DNA of 64,000 bases from DASZQY01 sp036511595 (lineage in GTDB: Bacteria; Pseudomonadota; Alphaproteobacteria; Rhizobiales; Kaistiaceae). Made by a program: the position numbers and the translations under genes. The notes under the pieces were generated by a model that saw nothing but the letters and a program-made list of their open reading frames with translations, was not told where the DNA came from and ran no database searches. Within the stretch, counting starts at the first letter, position 1. Every line of letters starts with the position of its first letter. This document shows, one piece after another, positions 36,587-44,655 of the stretch. The stretch spans positions 6,686-70,685 of the forward strand of contig DATCBY010000052.1 of NCBI GenBank assembly GCA_036511595.1, read 5' to 3'.

Positions 36587-36633
36587 TTGCGCCGCGCCGG
36601 CGAACCCGCGGGCGCGGGGATTCGCGCTTCAAG

Positions 36634-37731
36634 GTGCCGCCGCTGTCCGCCACGCCCGATCACATGCGCCCGGAGCGTTCGTTCCAGGGACTGATCCTGA
36701 CGCTTCAGCATTTCTGGGCGGAGCAAGGGTGCGTCGTACTGCAGCCCTATGACATGGAGATGGGCGCCGGCACCTTCCATCCGGCGACGACGCTGCGCTC
36801 GCTGGGTCCACGGCCGTGGCGCGCCGCCTACGTTCAGCCCTCGCGCCGCCCCAAGGACGGCCGCTACGGCGAGAACCCGAACCGCCTGCAGCACTACTAT
36901 CAGTTCCAGGTCATCATCAAACCGTCGCCGCCCAACCTGCAGGAGCTGTACCTCGCTTCGCTGAAGGCCATCGGCCTCGACATGGCGCTGCATGACGTGC
37001 GCTTCGTCGAGGACGATTGGGAGAGCCCGACGCTGGGCGCCTGGGGCCTCGGCTGGGAATGCTGGTGCGACGGCATGGAAGTTTCGCAGTTCACTTACTT
37101 CCAGCAGGTCGCCGGCTTCGAGTGCTCCCCGGTCTCGGGCGAACTCACCTACGGCCTCGAACGCCTCGCCATGTACGTGCAGGGCGTCGACAACGTTTAC
37201 GACCTCAACTTCAACGGCCGCGACGGCGACGACCGGGTCAGCTATGGCGACATCTTCCTGCAGGCCGAGCAGGAATACTCGCGTCACAATTTCGAATACG
37301 CGGACACAGCGATGTTGTTCGAGCAGTTCAGGATGGCCGAGGCGGCGTGCCGGAAATATCTGGCGGACGGCTGGTCCGATTCGGAAAAATCAGGTCAAGA
37401 GGCGCGGAGCGGCGAAGCCGCGACCGGGAAGCAACAAGATGCGCGGAGCGGCGAGGCCGCGACCGGGAAGCAACAAGCGGCGCGGAGCGGCGAAGCCGCG
37501 ACCGGGAACGAACAAAGGCGCCACAGGATGGCTCTCCCGGCCTACGACCAATGCATCAAGGCGAGCCACGCCTTCAACCTGCTCGATGCGCGCGGCGTCA
37601 TCGCGGTGACCGAGCGCCAGAGCTACATCCTGCGCGTCCGCGATCTCGCCAAGGCCTGCGGCGAGGCGTGGCTGGCGACCGCCGGGGGCGGAGCGCACGC
37701 GCTTGGCGCTCCGGCGCAACCCACGCGCTAA
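36634..37731 (+). CDS. glyQ: Glycyl-tRNA synthetase alpha subunit with a repeat insert
   Basis: 365 aa catalytic subunit of the alpha2beta2 glycyl-tRNA synthetase. The class II core is clear: FQGLILTLQHFWAEQGC, ATTLRSLGPRPW, RYGENPNRLQHYYQFQV, GWECWCDGMEV and YILRVRDLAKACGEA. Between AACRKYLADGW and MALPAYDQCIKASH, where relatives have a short linker, residues 257-295 are three copies of a 13-residue repeat ARSGEAATGKQQx. The insert keeps the frame and lies outside the catalytic core, so the enzyme is probably active. Start GTG 36634; ATG 36664 is the alternative. The beta subunit gene follows after a broken ORF. Confidence 0.95.
   Translation: MPPLSATPDHMRPERSFQGLILTLQHFWAEQGCVVLQPYDMEMGAGTFHPATTLRSLGPRPWRAAYVQPSRRPKDGRYGENPNRLQHYYQFQVIIKPSPPNLQELYLASLKAIGLDMALHDVRFVEDDWESPTLGAWGLGWECWCDGMEVSQFTYFQQVAGFECSPVSGELTYGLERLAMYVQGVDNVYDLNFNGRDGDDRVSYGDIFLQAEQEYSRHNFEYADTAMLFEQFRMAEAACRKYLADGWSDSEKSGQEARSGEAATGKQQDARSGEAATGKQQAARSGEAATGNEQRRHRMALPAYDQCIKASHAFNLLDARGVIAVTERQSYILRVRDLAKACGEAWLATAGGGAHALGAPAQPTR
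37402..37518 (+). repeat. Three 39-bp tandem repeats inside glyQ
   Basis: Units at 37402-37440, 37441-37479 and 37480-37518. Units 1 and 2 differ only at one internal base and at the last codon; unit 3 diverges at its 3' end, reading GGGAACGAACAA instead of GGGAAGCAACAA. Each unit contains the hairpin GCGGC-GAA-GCCGC (GCGGC-GAG-GCCGC in unit 2). All are in frame and encode ARSGEAATG plus a variable KQQD/KQQA/NEQR end. Confidence 0.97.
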
Positions 37732-37787
37732 CGCCGCTTTAACCACGGAGGGCCTATCGGTCGGCGGGTCACCCCGCGGGTGCCTTC

Positions 37788-39368
37788 ATGGGCTTCTCCA
37801 CTGTTGCGGTCGCACGCGCCGAGGTTCGAGAGCCTCGCTCTTCTGTCTATCCGGCGTGGCTGAAACGTGCCGCCTTTGCCGCGCTGCCGGTGGCGCTCAT
37901 TCTTTTATGGACCTGCGCGGTTCGCCTGCCGTTCTACACGCAGACCGACAAGGACGAATTCTTCTTCTCGGCCATCGCCGCCGAGTGGCTGAAGGGCGGA
38001 TTGCCGTACGTCGCGACTTTCGACATCAAGCCGCCCGGCGTCTTCTTTATCTTCGCGGTTGCCCAGAGCCTGTTCGGCGCCTCGCAGGCCACCATCAAGG
38101 GAATGGAGATCGTCGCGGTGACGCTCGGCGCCTACGGGCTGTAAAGCCTGATGCGCGCCAACGGCACGCAGCGTGCGGCCTTATGGATAGCCGTGCTCTA
38201 TCCCGTCTACACCCTGACGCTTGCCGGCACCGTCACCTCCGCGATGATGCTCCAGCTTCCGCTGCTGATCCTGGCCTTCGCCGCTGTGCTTGCCGCGGTC
38301 CGGGAAGGCGAGGAGCCGGAGAAGCGACTGAGGCAGGCGTTTATCGCCGGTCTCTTCGTCGGTGCGGCCGGAATGGTCAAGCAGACTGCGATCTTCGAAG
38401 CCGCGGCGGTCTTCACCTTGCTGTGCATTTATGGCGAGCGTCGGCGGCTTCTCGCCCTCGGCGGTCTGTTCGTGCTGGGCGCGGGCCTGCCCGCCGCCGC
38501 CTTCTCTCTCTATTTTTTGGCTGCCGGCCATTTCCGCGAGATGTTTGAGGCGGTGGTGGTGCTGGCCGCGCAACGCACGAGCCCCGATGTGCTCGCCGGC
38601 TACGGGCCCGCCGCCGCGTACAATTTCACGATTCTGGGTTCGCTGGAAAATACGTTCCTGCCCTCGGCGCCGCTCATCTTTCTGTGGGGCGGCGCGGCGT
38701 TCGCGGTTCTTCGGCTCAAGCGTTTGCGGCAGGCCTTTCCGGTCCACGTGCTTGTCGTGGCGGGCCTTTGGCTCGTGGCTTCGCTTGTCGGCGTGATGGC
38801 GGGGCGCGGGCTTTGCACCTATTACCTCCTCGCCATCGTGCCGCCGCTGCTCGTCCTCGCCGCGGCATTCTTTTCCCACGGCCTGGAAGTCGCTCCGCGC
38901 AACCGGCAAGCAGCCTTCGTTCTCTCGCTGATGGCGGCGGCGCTGTCGATGATCTACGTCGATCATCACGACCTATTCTCGCCCAACGCCTTTCTGGCAG
39001 GCGATTTCCCCGCGACCCGCCAGGTATCGCGCAAACTGCTCGATCTGGGCCTTACCCCGGTGGATCGGCTGCTCGTCCTCAACCGTGGCCTCGCGGTGTA
39101 CACCGAGACGGGGGCGCTGCCGCCGTCGCCGTACTTCCACCCGACACAGCTTCTCGGCATATTCCATACACCGTCGCCGGATCCACTCGGCGAGGCGCTG
39201 AACGCCAATCCGCGCTTCATCGTTATCGCGGACCCGCAAGTCTGGCACATCACCGAGCAGCGCTCCCGCATCGACCGGGCGCTCGACTACGTCGGAAAGC
39301 ACTACCGCGCCGCGGCGGCGATCACGGGTGCGCGGGATAGCTACACCATCTACGAATACGTCGGCTGA
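37788..39368 (+). pseudogene. Integral-membrane glycosyltransferase-like gene with an in-frame TAA
   Basis: The frame from ATG 37788 to the stop at 39368 is continuous except for TAA at 38142-38144 (GGG CTG TAA AGC CTG ATG). Upstream codes 118 aa, downstream 405 aa from ATG 38151, 526 residues if read through. The protein has about ten hydrophobic helices; the N-terminal part (FYTQTDKDEFFFSAIAAEWL, then FDIKPPGVFF) resembles the DxD/E loop and first helices of GT39/ArnT-like membrane glycosyltransferases. The gene lies between glyQ and glyS. One base change, or a sequencing error, would explain the stop; codon use on both sides still looks coding. Confidence 0.8.
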
Positions 39369-39450
39369 GCCCGGCGGTTTCGGCTGGGCTGGGCGCACGA
39401 CCGTTCTGTGCTAGAAGGCGCCGGGTTGTCTGAGATTCCCCTGAGCCGGC

Positions 39451-39576
39451 ATGCCTGATCTTCTGCTCGAACTGTTCTCCGAAGAAATTCCCGCCCGCCC
39501 GTTCGCCCGTAGCGCCGCAGGCGCGAGGACGAACAACCTTTTGGTGGCATGCGGGGCAGGAGGCGCCGATGCCTGA
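39451..39576 (+). CDS. 41-codon leader ORF duplicating the glyS N-terminus
   Basis: ATG 39451 opens a frame that encodes MPDLLLELFSEEIPAR, identical to the first 16 residues of GlyS, then 25 unrelated residues (PFARSAAGARTNN and onward) from an inserted palindrome. It ends at TGA 39574-39576, overlapping the glyS ATG (39569) by 8 nt. The two 48-nt copies differ at five positions, all synonymous. It may be a translated leader peptide coupled to glyS or the relic of a partial duplication. Its own ribosome binding site is weak (CCTGAG). Confidence 0.5.
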   Translation: MPDLLLELFSEEIPARPFARSAAGARTNNLLVACGAGGADA

Positions 39577-39616
39577 TCTCCTGCTTGAATTGTTCTCGGA
39601 GGAAATTCCCGCCCGC
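39451..39616 (+). repeat. Direct duplication of the glyS 5' end around a palindrome
   Basis: Copy A 39451-39498 and copy B 39569-39616 (48 nt, 5 mismatches). Between them, 39501-39534 is a nested palindrome: GTTCG and CGAAC outside, GCGCC-GCA-GGCGC inside (39512-39524). On the plus strand it ends in ACGAACAA, the same tail as the third glyQ repeat. Confidence 0.9.
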
Positions 39617-41887
39617 ATGCAGCGCAAGGCCGCGGCTGACCTGCAGAAGCTGGTCACCGATGCGCTCGTCGCGGCGGGCCTGCTCTACGAGGGTGCCAAG
39701 GCCTTCGCGACGCCGCGTCGCCTGGCGCTGACTGTCCACGGCCTGCCCAATCGGTCGCCCGATCAGAAAGAAGAGACCAAGGGGCCGCCAGTCGGCGCGC
39801 CGGAGCAGGCGATCGCCGGCTTCCTGCGCAAGACCGGCCTCGCCTCGATCGATCAGGCCAGCGTGCAGACCGACAAGAAAAAGGGCGATTTCTACGTCGC
39901 CATCGTCGAGAAGCCCGGCCGCCCGGCCATCGACGTCATCGCCGGGATCATGCCGGCGGTGGTCAAGAGTTTTCCGTGGCCGAAGTCGATGCGCTGGGGC
40001 GCTGCCTCGGCCTCGCCGGGAAGCCTGTCGTGGGTGCGCCCGCTCCACTCCATCCTTTGCATGTTCGGCCCGGAAACCTCCGACACCGAGGTCGTGCCGT
40101 TCGAGGTCGGCGGCATCTATTCCGGCAACCTCATCTACGGCCACCGCTTCATGGCGCCCGCCCCGATCGCCGTCCGCCGCTTCCACGACTACATGGCGAA
40201 GCTGGAAGCAGCGAAGGTCGTTCTCGACGCCGACCGCCGCAAGCAGATGATCCTCGCCGACGCCCGCGACCGCGCGCTTGCCGTCGGGCTCGAGCTGATC
40301 GAGGACGAGGCGCTGCTCGAGGAAGTCGCCGGCCTCGTCGAATGGCCGGTTGTCCTCATGGGCTCGTTCGACGAAGCCTTCCTGGAAATTCCGCCCGAAG
40401 TCATCCGCACCACGATCCGCGCCAACCAGAAATGCTTCGTCCTGCGCCATCCCGCTGTCGGCACGCAGGTGTCTCAATCTTCACCTCTCCCCTTGCGGGA
40501 GAGGGCTTCGCCTCTTGAGAGCGCCAGTGAACTAGAGGCGAAGGGTGAGGGGGCACCGGCCACGAAGTTGGCGAACCGCTTCATCCTCGTCGCCAACATC
40601 GAGGCCAGCGACGGCGGCCCAGCGATCGTCGCCGGCAACCAGCGAGTCATCCGCGCAAGGCTCTCCGACGCGCGCTACTTCTGGGAAACCGACCTCAAGA
40701 CGAGGCTGGAGGACCGCCTTCCCAAGCTCGACAAGATTATCTTCCACGAGAAACTGGGGACACAGGGCGAGCGTGTTCAGCGCATTTCGCGATTGGCTCG
40801 CGAAATTGCGCCGCTGGTCGGCGCCGATCCCGACAAGGCAGAGCGCGCCGCGAAACTCGCCAAGGCCGATCTCGTCACGGAAATGGTGGGCGAGTTCCCC
40901 GAGCTGCAGGGCTTGATGGGCAAATACTACGCCCTGAAGCAGGGCGAGAACGCGTCAGTCTCGACGGCGATCGAGGATCACTACAAACCAGTCGGACCGA
41001 ATGATCGCGTGCCGGCTGACTCAATCGCCATTGCGGTCGCCCTTGCCGATAAACTCGATACGCTCGTGAGCTTTTGGGTCATCGACGAGAAGCCGACAGG
41101 CAGCAAAGATCCATACGCTCTGCGAAGAGCTTCGCTGGGAGTGATCCGAATAGTCCTCGACGCGTCACTGCATCTACCAATTGCGCGCGTGACTTCCCCG
41201 CACTTCCGTGCGGTTGGTCGGGCAGTCGCTCACGCGGCGAATCAAGCTCGTTTGCAAAAGGTCGATAACCTCCGAGACTCAGCTATCAGCGTCGTTGCCG
41301 GTATGGATACCTCGTTGGTCGTGACTCAAGCCTTCGCTGGGGTGCAAGTCGATCGTCGAACCATTTCCTTGTTAGAGTTCTTCGCCGATCGTCTGAAAGT
41401 CCAACTCCGCGAACAGGGCGCCCGCCACGATCTGGTCGATGCGGTCTTTGCACTAGGCAATCAGGATGATCTCCTGCTGATCGTCCGCCGCGTCGAGGCG
41501 CTGGGCAAATTCCTCGACACCGACGACGGCAAGAATCTCCTCGCCGGCTACAAGCGCGCCACTAACATCCTGCGCGACGAAGAAAAGAAGTCGGGCGAAG
41601 CCTTCACCAGCGCCGTCGATCCGAAGCTGCTCGCCGATCCCGAGGAAAAAGCGCTGGCCGCAGCGCTCGACTCCGCCGCCCCGGCCGCAACCGCCGCCGT
41701 GGCGAAAGAAGACTTCGCGGCCGCCATGACCGCGCTGGCAAAACTCCGCGCGCCGGTCGACGCCTTCTTCGAAAAGGTCCGCGTCAACGCCGACGATCCG
41801 GCTGTTCGCGCCAATCGCCTGCGCCTGCTCAACCGCATCCGCGAAGCAACACTCGCCGTCGCCGATTTTTCTAAAATCGCCGGTTAG
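39569..41887 (+). CDS. glyS: Glycyl-tRNA synthetase beta subunit with an in-frame palindromic insert
   Basis: 772 aa tRNA-binding and anticodon-recognition subunit. Family blocks are visible throughout: FSEEIPARMQ, FATPRRLALTV, KSMRWG, YGHRFMAP, RANQKCFVL, ANRFILVANIEA, RVIRARLSDARYFWE, LTEMVGEFPELQGLMG-type text (here VTEMVGEFPELQG) and FFADRLKVQLREQG. Between FVLRHPAVG and KLANRF about 30 extra residues are encoded by a palindromic element (40475-40560). Codons in about 41040-41420 are unlike the rest. AGGAGG lies 5 nt before ATG 39569. Read-through the insert keeps the frame, so it is probably functional. Confidence 0.95.
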   Translation: MPDLLLELFSEEIPARMQRKAAADLQKLVTDALVAAGLLYEGAKAFATPRRLALTVHGLPNRSPDQKEETKGPPVGAPEQAIAGFLRKTGLASIDQASVQTDKKKGDFYVAIVEKPGRPAIDVIAGIMPAVVKSFPWPKSMRWGAASASPGSLSWVRPLHSILCMFGPETSDTEVVPFEVGGIYSGNLIYGHRFMAPAPIAVRRFHDYMAKLEAAKVVLDADRRKQMILADARDRALAVGLELIEDEALLEEVAGLVEWPVVLMGSFDEAFLEIPPEVIRTTIRANQKCFVLRHPAVGTQVSQSSPLPLRERASPLESASELEAKGEGAPATKLANRFILVANIEASDGGPAIVAGNQRVIRARLSDARYFWETDLKTRLEDRLPKLDKIIFHEKLGTQGERVQRISRLAREIAPLVGADPDKAERAAKLAKADLVTEMVGEFPELQGLMGKYYALKQGENASVSTAIEDHYKPVGPNDRVPADSIAIAVALADKLDTLVSFWVIDEKPTGSKDPYALRRASLGVIRIVLDASLHLPIARVTSPHFRAVGRAVAHAANQARLQKVDNLRDSAISVVAGMDTSLVVTQAFAGVQVDRRTISLLEFFADRLKVQLREQGARHDLVDAVFALGNQDDLLLIVRRVEALGKFLDTDDGKNLLAGYKRATNILRDEEKKSGEAFTSAVDPKLLADPEEKALAAALDSAAPAATAAVAKEDFAAAMTALAKLRAPVDAFFEKVRVNADDPAVRANRLRLLNRIREATLAVADFSKIAG
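40478..40556 (+). repeat. Palindromic element inserted in frame in glyS
   Basis: Two hairpins: CCTCTCCC/GGGAGAGG (40484-40491 with 40497-40504) and CTTCGCCTCT/AGAGGCGAAG (40506-40515 with 40534-40543), ending in GGTGAGGGG. The layout is that of dispersed palindromic elements common in rhizobial intergenic DNA, here translated as SSPLPLRERASPLE and following residues. Confidence 0.85.
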
Positions 41888-41964
41888 ACGGAACCGGCAA
41901 GCCTGGTCGCACGTTCAGTTCTTCCCTCGTCCCGGATCACCTGCAACTTTCCCGGAGAAATTCC

Positions 41965-42120
41965 ATGGTCATCACGCATGCGGCCATCCAGCCGCTCATC
42001 GCGCTCCTCGCCGGCATCCTCATCCTCATCATGCCGCGCCTGCTCAACTACGTCGTCGCCATCTATCTCATCATTATCGGCATACTCGGCCTCTTCCCGA
42101 ACCTGCTGCACGGCGTCTAG
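41965..42120 (+). CDS. DUF3096 small membrane protein
   Basis: 51 aa. ATG 41965 with GGAG upstream. Two hydrophobic helices, IQPLIALLAGILILIMPR and YVVAIYLIIIGILGL, match the DUF3096 small inner-membrane family. It converges on the acuI gene, with the two stop codons overlapping. Function unknown. Confidence 0.85.
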   Translation: MVITHAAIQPLIALLAGILILIMPRLLNYVVAIYLIIIGILGLFPNLLHGV

Positions 42121-43109
42121 TCGATCTCGACTACTAGTCGGCCGCGCACCTTGCCGGCGATGATGTCGTGCGCCGCGTTGGGGATAGCCTCGAACGGAAT
42201 GAGCGTGGTCATCGCCGCCAGCTTGCCGCGGTCTAGGTCGTGCGCCAGCCGCTTCCATGCCCTCAGCCGCATCTCTTTCGGCGCGTGGCTCGATTCAATG
42301 CCGAGCAGCGCAATGCCGCGCAGGATGAACGGCGCCACGAATGTTGGCAGCTCCATACTGGCGGCGTTGCCGCAAGCCGCCACCGCGCCCCAGCGGCGGA
42401 TCGCGCCGATGACGTTGGCGAGCACCGTCCCGCCGACCGAATCGATCGCCGCCGCCCAGCGCTCCTTGCCGAGCGCCTTCGGCGGCCCGCTGAGTTCCGC
42501 CCGGTCCACGATCGCCGCGGCGCCGAGCCCCTTCAGATAGCCGGCTTCGTGGGGGCGCCCGGTCACCGCTTCCACTGAGTAGCCCAGCGACGACAGCAGC
42601 GCAGTTGCCATCGAGCCGACGCCGCCCGCCGCGCCCGTCACCACCACCGGCCCGCCCGCCGGCGTGATGCCGTGGTGTTCCAGCGCCAGGATCGACAGCA
42701 TCGCCGTGTAGCCCGCCGTCCCCACAGCCATAGCCTCGCGCGCCGAAATTTCGGCGGGCAGCGGGATCAGCCAGTCGCCGTTGACGCGCGCCATCTGGCT
42801 GAAGGCGCCATAGTGCGTCTCGCCGATGCCCCAGCCGTTCAGCACCACCTTGTCGTCCGGCTTGTAGCCGGCGTGGGTCGAAGCGGTGACGGTACCGGCG
42901 AAGTCGGTACCGGGGATCATCGGGAAGCGCCGCACCACCGGCAGCTTGCCCGTGATGGCGAGGCCGTCCTTGTAGTTGATGGTCGAATATTCGACGCGCA
43001 CGTCGACGTCGCCCGGCATCAGTTCGGCGGGTGTCAGCATTGCCACGCCGACCGATTGCGCCTTGCTCGCCTCGTCGCGGGTAATCAGCAGCGCCTTGAA
43101 ACTGTCCAT
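42117..43109 (-). CDS. acuI: Acrylyl-CoA reductase AcuI / YhdH-type quinone oxidoreductase
   Basis: 330 aa MDR-superfamily NADPH-dependent reductase. Landmarks are STINYKDGLAITG, PMIPGTDFAGTV, GAAGGVGSMATALL (nucleotide loop) and LLGIESSHAPKEMRLRAW, the last typical of the AcuI/YhdH group. AcuI reduces acryloyl-CoA to propionyl-CoA. GGAGG is 6 nt before ATG 43109. The exact substrate in this organism is inferred from family only. Confidence 0.88.
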   Translation of the reverse strand: MDSFKALLITRDEASKAQSVGVAMLTPAELMPGDVDVRVEYSTINYKDGLAITGKLPVVRRFPMIPGTDFAGTVTASTHAGYKPDDKVVLNGWGIGETHYGAFSQMARVNGDWLIPLPAEISAREAMAVGTAGYTAMLSILALEHHGITPAGGPVVVTGAAGGVGSMATALLSSLGYSVEAVTGRPHEAGYLKGLGAAAIVDRAELSGPPKALGKERWAAAIDSVGGTVLANVIGAIRRWGAVAACGNAASMELPTFVAPFILRGIALLGIESSHAPKEMRLRAWKRLAHDLDRGKLAAMTTLIPFEAIPNAAHDIIAGKVRGRLVVEID

Positions 43110-43180
43110 GACATGCCTCCGCCAATTCCACGCAAAGGCGGGAACCCGGCAGCCGCCGTCATAGCAAATTGCGCCGCGCG

Positions 43181-44437
43181 CTAGTACCCGGCGGCCACCG
43201 GCGCCACGACTGGTTCGCCGCGCGCCACCGGCTCTTCGACGATCGGCAGGTTGACCACCGCCGCGAACACGCCGAGCGCCACCGAGATCCACCAGACGAT
43301 GTCGTAGGAGCCGGTGCGGTCGTAGAGGAAGCCGCCCAGCCACACGCCGAGGAACGAGCCGACCTGGTGCGACAGGAACACGAAGCCGAAGAGCGTCGCC
43401 AGGTAGCGCGTCCCGAACATGATCGCGACGATCTGCTGCGTCGGCGGCACGGTGGAAAGCCACATGAAGCCGATCGCCGCCGCGAACACGAGCACTGTCA
43501 CCGGCGTCGTCGGCAGCAGCACGAACAGCGCGATCGCCAGCGCGCGGCCGATGTAGAGCCAGGCGAGAATCCAGCGCTTCGGCAACCGGCCCGACATGTA
43601 GCCCGAGGCGAAGGCGCCGAAGATGTTGCAGAAGCCGATGAGCGCCAGCGCGTAGCCGCCAAAGACCGGCGGGATGCCCTTGTCCGAAAGGTACGGTGGT
43701 AGATGCACGGTGACGAAGGCGAGCTGGAAGCCGCAAACGAAGAAGCCCGCGACGAGCAGCCGGTAGGAGCCGTGTGAGAATGCTTCCCGCAGCGCCTCGG
43801 GCACGCTCTGTTCGCGCTGTCCCTGTGGCGCCCCCGCGGGCTTGCCGCGCACTACGATTGAGAGGAGCGGGATCGCCGCCATGAACGCGGCAAGCAACAG
43901 CAGCGCCGTCTGCCAGCCGTAGGCGGAGATAAAGCCCTGGCCGAGCGGGGCAAAGATGAATTGCCCGACCGACCCGGCCGCCGTGCCGATGCCAAAAGCC
44001 AGCGCACGCATGTTGTCAGGGAGCAGCCGTGCGAACGCCGATGTCACCAGCACGAACGCCGACCCGGCAATGCCGAGACCGACCAGCACTCCGGCGGTCA
44101 GCACCAGCGCCCCCGGCGTTCCGGCCGTCGACATCAGCGCCAGGCCGAGCCCGTAGAGGATGCCGCCGCCGACCAGCACGCGCGCCGTGCCGAATTTGTC
44201 GGCGAGGATACCGACGAACGGTTGGGCGATCCCCCACACGAGGTTCTGGATGGCGATGGCGAGCGCGAAGGTCTCGCGGCTCCAGCCATATTGCGTCGTC
44301 ATCGGCGTCAGAAAGAAGCCCATAGTCGAGCGCGGGCCGAACGACAGGATGGCGATGAGACATCCGCCCGCGAGCACGAACGGAATCGTTTGGAGCGCAG
44401 GACGCCCGGCGGGCGCGCTGGTAGCGGAGGTGATCAT
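43181..44437 (-). CDS. MFS transporter
   Basis: 418 aa with twelve hydrophobic segments. The family loop between helices 2 and 3 is ILADKFGTARVLVGG (GxxxDrxGxr pattern). Overall layout resembles the oxalate/formate or monocarboxylate-type MFS group (GFFLTPMTTQYGWSRE near the start). ATG 44437 is used; GGAAGG lies upstream at a rather long distance. It is divergent from nadA across about 220 nt, and whether the NadQ operator also affects it is unclear. Confidence 0.88.
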   Translation of the reverse strand: MITSATSAPAGRPALQTIPFVLAGGCLIAILSFGPRSTMGFFLTPMTTQYGWSRETFALAIAIQNLVWGIAQPFVGILADKFGTARVLVGGGILYGLGLALMSTAGTPGALVLTAGVLVGLGIAGSAFVLVTSAFARLLPDNMRALAFGIGTAAGSVGQFIFAPLGQGFISAYGWQTALLLLAAFMAAIPLLSIVVRGKPAGAPQGQREQSVPEALREAFSHGSYRLLVAGFFVCGFQLAFVTVHLPPYLSDKGIPPVFGGYALALIGFCNIFGAFASGYMSGRLPKRWILAWLYIGRALAIALFVLLPTTPVTVLVFAAAIGFMWLSTVPPTQQIVAIMFGTRYLATLFGFVFLSHQVGSFLGVWLGGFLYDRTGSYDIVWWISVALGVFAAVVNLPIVEEPVARGEPVVAPVAAGY

Positions 44438-44592
44438 GGGACGAAGTGCCTTCCGAAGCAGCAATCATCAATCTACGCCATGCGTCGCGCCGGTGTGATG
44501 AATCTTGGTGATCCGAGGCATGCAGAGTTGTCATGCATCGGTTGCTGGATTTTTGCTCGGCAGCCGCCTATATCTGGTGCAGCAGCTGGCCT

Positions 44593-44622
44593 TTGGCCGG
44601 TATTTTTCGGCGTCCATATATA
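44593..44622 (+). promoter_or_regulatory. Predicted nadA promoter
   Basis: TTGGCC (44593-44598), an 18-nt spacer and TATATA (44617-44622). The -10 falls inside the palindromic operator, so a bound repressor would block polymerase. Confidence 0.4.
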
Positions 44623-44641
44623 CTCAAACTGAGTATATATG
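44615..44641 (+). promoter_or_regulatory. Palindromic operator upstream of nadABC, likely NadQ site
   Basis: CATATATACTC-AAACT-GAGTATATATG: two perfect 11-nt arms around a 5-nt centre, immediately before the nadA ribosome binding site. NadQ is a predicted repressor of NAD synthesis in alphaproteobacteria, and a nadQ-like gene is at 51117-52085. The pairing of this site with NadQ is inference. Confidence 0.72.
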
Positions 44642-44655
44642 AGGAGGGTGTGGCG

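Noticed and set aside
37402..37518. Tandem repeats as a CRISPR array
   Set aside because: The 39-bp units are contiguous with no spacers, are in frame in glyQ, and no cas genes are present.
43109..43736. Extension of acuI into a 539-codon frame
   Set aside because: The extra part is antisense-like low-complexity text inside the MFS gene on the same strand in another frame; ATG 43109 has GGAGG at the right distance.
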